Shown piece by piece: positions 61,689 through 64,000 of a stretch of DNA of 64,000 nt (positions within the stretch are counted from its first letter, which is position 1; every line of letters starts with the position of its first letter). Location: the NCBI RefSeq assembly GCF_022565775.1, contig NZ_JAIUMC010000001.1, positions 124,001 to 188,000 on the forward strand, written 5' to 3'. The DNA comes from Natronospirillum sp. Lineage in GTDB: Bacteria; Pseudomonadota; Gammaproteobacteria; Pseudomonadales; Natronospirillaceae. The notes below the pieces were generated by a model. That model was not told the DNA's origin. It was given only the letters and a program-made list of their open reading frames with translations, and did not search any database. Both the position numbers and the translations under genes were made by a program.

Positions 61689-62288
61689 CTAGCGGCGCTG
61701 CTGGAACTTCTGAATACGTTCGGTGCCCAGCCACACATCCCGGGTATCCAGAATGCTGATCAGGCGCATGTCCACCTGGTAGTTGGTGACCCGGTTGCCA
61801 TCCAGCGTATCCACAAACGAATTGATTTCACCGGTCAGGGCAAAATCGGCCCCAAGTTCCTGGCCCATGGCCTGGATGGTGTCTTCCCGGGCATGCGTTT
61901 CCTGCTGCAGTCGCTCTTCGCGGATTTCGTCCCGCTCTTCGCCGCTGGCCACAAAGTCCAGCTTGCCGGTCTGCAGCATTGCGCGCCGGATATCATTGAT
62001 GAACGTATTGACCGGAATATGTTCATGCGAACGGTTGCGGATGCTGTGCACAATCACCACCGGTTCGCGACCATGTTCCGCTACAAACCGGTTATACCAG
62101 GGGAAGCTCACCATATCCTCGATCATCGTCTGCGAGACCAGCCGGGAGTCGGTGGCATTCCAGCGGTCCGTCAGGGCTATTTCTTCATCCGGGTCTTCCC
62201 GGGTAACGGTGACGGAAGGCCCCGAGCAGCCTGCAATCGCGACCAGCAGCACCAGGCTCCCCAGCAGGCGAATCGTGTCGGTTTTCAT
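61689..62288 (-). CDS. lpoB: Penicillin-binding protein activator LpoB
   Basis: This 199-residue lipoprotein has a signal ending AIAGC. Its LpoB-type domain has DRWNATDSRLVSQTMIEDM, the NRSHEHIPVNTFINDIRRAML block and GADFALTGEINSF. In E. coli, LpoB is an outer-membrane lipoprotein that reaches through the peptidoglycan to activate PBP1b. Here the short N-terminal linker suggests a close relative rather than a strict functional equivalent. The ATG at 62288 starts the signal peptide; an upstream in-frame start is not supported. Confidence 0.9.
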   Translation of the reverse strand: MKTDTIRLLGSLVLLVAIAGCSGPSVTVTREDPDEEIALTDRWNATDSRLVSQTMIEDMVSFPWYNRFVAEHGREPVVIVHSIRNRSHEHIPVNTFINDIRRAMLQTGKLDFVASGEERDEIREERLQQETHAREDTIQAMGQELGADFALTGEINSFVDTLDGNRVTNYQVDMRLISILDTRDVWLGTERIQKFQQRR

Positions 62289-62385
62289 GATGTGAGTCCT
62301 CTTTTGCCCCAGGGGCGTGTTGTTCAATCATCTGTTGTCGGTCAGGACACTGGCCCGACCCCGAAACCCAGCGCGTCTCTCAAGC

Positions 62386-64000
62386 TTAGCGCTGGGCGAA
62401 GGTGCGCACCAGATACAGGTTAACCTGCCGTGGGCGCGGGCTGACTTCTTCTTCCCACTGTACCCGACCGCGCTGCTCAAGGCGCACGGTTTGCGTTTCT
62501 GCCGGCACCCGGACCATGGCCATGCGGGCCCGACGGGGCATGGTGGCCCAGTGGCGGGTCTCCGCACGGGCAGTGGCCGTGGTGGCCGCCCGGCCAAGCA
62601 GCCCCAATATCAGCCCCAGATCCTGGTTCCCATGCTCGGAAACGGCGCCACTCACTGCCGCGCTGGTGGTGTTGCGAACCGTCTCGCGCAGCAACGCCGC
62701 GGTCATTTCATCCTGGGCCAGACGCAGGCGCTCCTGACGCTTGATCTGTTCCGGGTCGGCCATGGTCAACAGAGGCCTACTGGCTTCAGACGCGGTGACC
62801 AGACGGCTCTCCGGTGGCGGCGGACCGGCGGGCGGATACCAGGGCACCGATACCCGCACCCCGACCGGCCCGATGCCCTCCAGCAAGCCGGACTCCTGCG
62901 CCAAATCCCACAGGGGTCCAATGTAGACCTGCTTGGAGCGTAGCGGATTGTCCAGTACCTGCAACGCCCCGCCTGCCTGATAGCGCAACAGCAGGTCACC
63001 TATCCCATGGTCGGCATAGTTCAGGGTAAACCAGACCAGCTGCTCTTGCCCTGCCCGACCTTCGCGGCTGATCAATGGTCGCAGCATCAGCGATTGCGCT
63101 TCAGGCTGACGGTGCAGCAGCAGATTGAGCTCACCGATGGGTGGCACTCGCCCGGCATGCTCCACAACCAGCAGTAACGATTCATCTGCTGCCAACGGCC
63201 GGGTCTCTTCTTCATCCAGTTGCTTGCGATCCACCAGCCGCGGCCATTCGTCGGCCCAGCCGCCGCCGGTGCGCATCATGCGCACGACCGCCGTCCAGGC
63301 CTGGCGTGCGGGCTCACCCCCGAGATCATACTGTTCCGCATAGCCCTGTTCATAGGCCAGTGCCGACTGCTGATAGGCTATTCGCGCACTGTCCCATTCA
63401 CCCAGGTTCTCGTAGGTAATGCCGGTCAGAAACCGCCCCCAGGCGTCATCGCGATAGATCAGTTGGTCGCGGTCCAGGTAGTCACCACGCAACTGGCGCA
63501 ATATGCGCAGAAAGGCGCCTGCGCTGTCCTCTTCCTGAGTCGCGAGTTCGAGGTAGTCACCCTCATCGGCGGCAAACTCGTTGAGTATGATCTCCAGACG
63601 CCGGGCTTCCACCCGGGCCGCATCCAGCCACTGGGGGTCACCGGTTTCCCGGGCCAGGGCCAGATAATTCAGTGCCTTGAAGTAATTGACGTAGGCATAC
63701 TCATAGCCTGCACCGCGATACGGACCACTGGCCGGGCTGGTCATCAGTTCGGCAAAGCGGGCGCCGCCGGAACGGAAGGTGAGGGTGTCGCGCAGCTGAT
63801 CGGCCTGCTCGAGGAGGGCATTGCTGCCCTCATAGTCTCCTGCCAGATGGCGCACCATGCCGACCTCCAGCAGATACAGCAGATAATCCCGCTCACTGTC
63901 TTTCAGGGATTCATCGAAGCGGCTCTCGGCCAGTTCATAGTCACCCCGCTCGACCGCCCGCACAGCCGCCTCCTGACGCTCGCCATAGGTCGAACAGCCG
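62386..64000 (-). CDS. COG3014-type lipoprotein, 5' end outside window
   Basis: The frame is open from the window edge and ends at 62386, giving 538 residues. The first readable residues, GCSTYGERQEAAV, are a lipobox Gly-Cys and mature N-terminus, so only the signal peptide is missing. The N-terminal half is made of tetratricopeptide-like helix pairs (AVERGDYELAESRFDESL, YVNYFKALNYLALA). The C-terminal part is mixed alpha/beta with VEHAGRVPPIGELNL. It matches the COG3014 family, which is commonly encoded with LpoB and LPP20 lipoproteins. The function is unknown; a peptidoglycan-synthesis role is inferred from the neighbour LpoB. Confidence 0.85.
   Translation of the reverse strand, partial: GCSTYGERQEAAVRAVERGDYELAESRFDESLKDSERDYLLYLLEVGMVRHLAGDYEGSNALLEQADQLRDTLTFRSGGARFAELMTSPASGPYRGAGYEYAYVNYFKALNYLALARETGDPQWLDAARVEARRLEIILNEFAADEGDYLELATQEEDSAGAFLRILRQLRGDYLDRDQLIYRDDAWGRFLTGITYENLGEWDSARIAYQQSALAYEQGYAEQYDLGGEPARQAWTAVVRMMRTGGGWADEWPRLVDRKQLDEEETRPLAADESLLLVVEHAGRVPPIGELNLLLHRQPEAQSLMLRPLISREGRAGQEQLVWFTLNYADHGIGDLLLRYQAGGALQVLDNPLRSKQVYIGPLWDLAQESGLLEGIGPVGVRVSVPWYPPAGPPPPESRLVTASEASRPLLTMADPEQIKRQERLRLAQDEMTAALLRETVRNTTSAAVSGAVSEHGNQDLGLILGLLGRAATTATARAETRHWATMPRRARMAMVRVPAETQTVRLEQRGRVQWEEEVSPRPRQVNLYLVRTFAQR

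Overview
The window reads as a chromosomal segment of a marine, halophilic or haloalkaliphilic gammaproteobacterium of the Oceanospirillales/Pseudomonadales kind. This is inferred from the proteins and from gene order. The run gltD-gltB-damX-aroB-aroK-pilQPONM | mrcA | maeB-rpmE | priA-argS-SPOR-(hypothetical)-hslV-hslU-DUF971 ... ubiE-ubiJ-ubiB-hisE-tatABC matches, as I recall it, the PA5035-PA5070 region of Pseudomonas aeruginosa. A betaine-type BCCT carrier, a bacterial voltage-gated sodium channel and acidic secreted proteins fit a salty habitat. No rRNA, tRNA, CRISPR array, insertion sequence or prophage was seen.

Region 1 (1-10.6 kb, all minus strand) is a complete non-canonical chemosensory operon. 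In transcription order it encodes a soluble receptor with two signalling tips, a triple-CheW scaffold, CheB, a HEAT-like protein, CheR, CheY, CheA, a small STAS-like protein and a ParA-type ATPase cut by the window edge. The genes are tightly packed and several overlap. The receptor resembles the double-signalling-domain receptor DosM of cytoplasmic arrays in Vibrio cholerae cluster I. A sigma-28-like promoter candidate lies before the receptor gene. A NavBac sodium channel gene sits just upstream.

Region 2 (11.5-22 kb) holds a 3-hydroxyisobutyrate-dehydrogenase-like reductase, a BCCT transporter with a clear terminator, a two-BON periplasmic protein, the fructokinase Mak and glutamate synthase (gltBD). 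Region 3 (22-34 kb) holds damX, two shikimate genes (aroK, aroB), the type IV pilus alignment complex and secretin (pilMNOPQ), class A PBP1a and malic enzyme. Region 4 (34-43 kb) holds rpmE, priA, argS, a SPOR protein, the heat-shock protease hslVU behind a strong sigma-32-type promoter, a pair of opposed heptamer repeat arrays and a DUF971 protein.

Region 5 (43-48.4 kb) is accessory. Three consecutive lipoproteins each have a serine-rich stretch directly after the lipid-anchor cysteine, and two of them are beta-propellers. They occupy the place where pseudomonads carry the pha cluster. Region 6 (48.6-53.8 kb) is core: ubiquinone genes ubiE-ubiJ-ubiB, hisE, a HIT protein and tatABC.

Region 7 (53.9-56.2 kb) is the most novel-looking part. 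An outer-membrane beta-barrel gene and a periplasmic C39-like cysteine peptidase gene diverge from a 98-residue protein. That protein has a Sec signal peptide followed by a segment matching a double-glycine bacteriocin leader (with Ala-Ala in place of Gly-Gly) and a Gly-rich hydrophobic core. A perfect 16-bp palindrome lies in the shared promoter region. I propose a Sec-dependent, C39-processed secreted peptide or fibre system, distantly reminiscent of FapD/FapF.

Region 8 (56.2-60.4 kb) is the maltose ABC transporter malEFG, with an attenuator after malE and an unusually large periplasmic insertion in MalG. Region 9 (60.6-64 kb) is a cell-envelope lipoprotein operon: a COG3014-type lipoprotein (5' end outside the window), LpoB and an LPP20-type lipoprotein.
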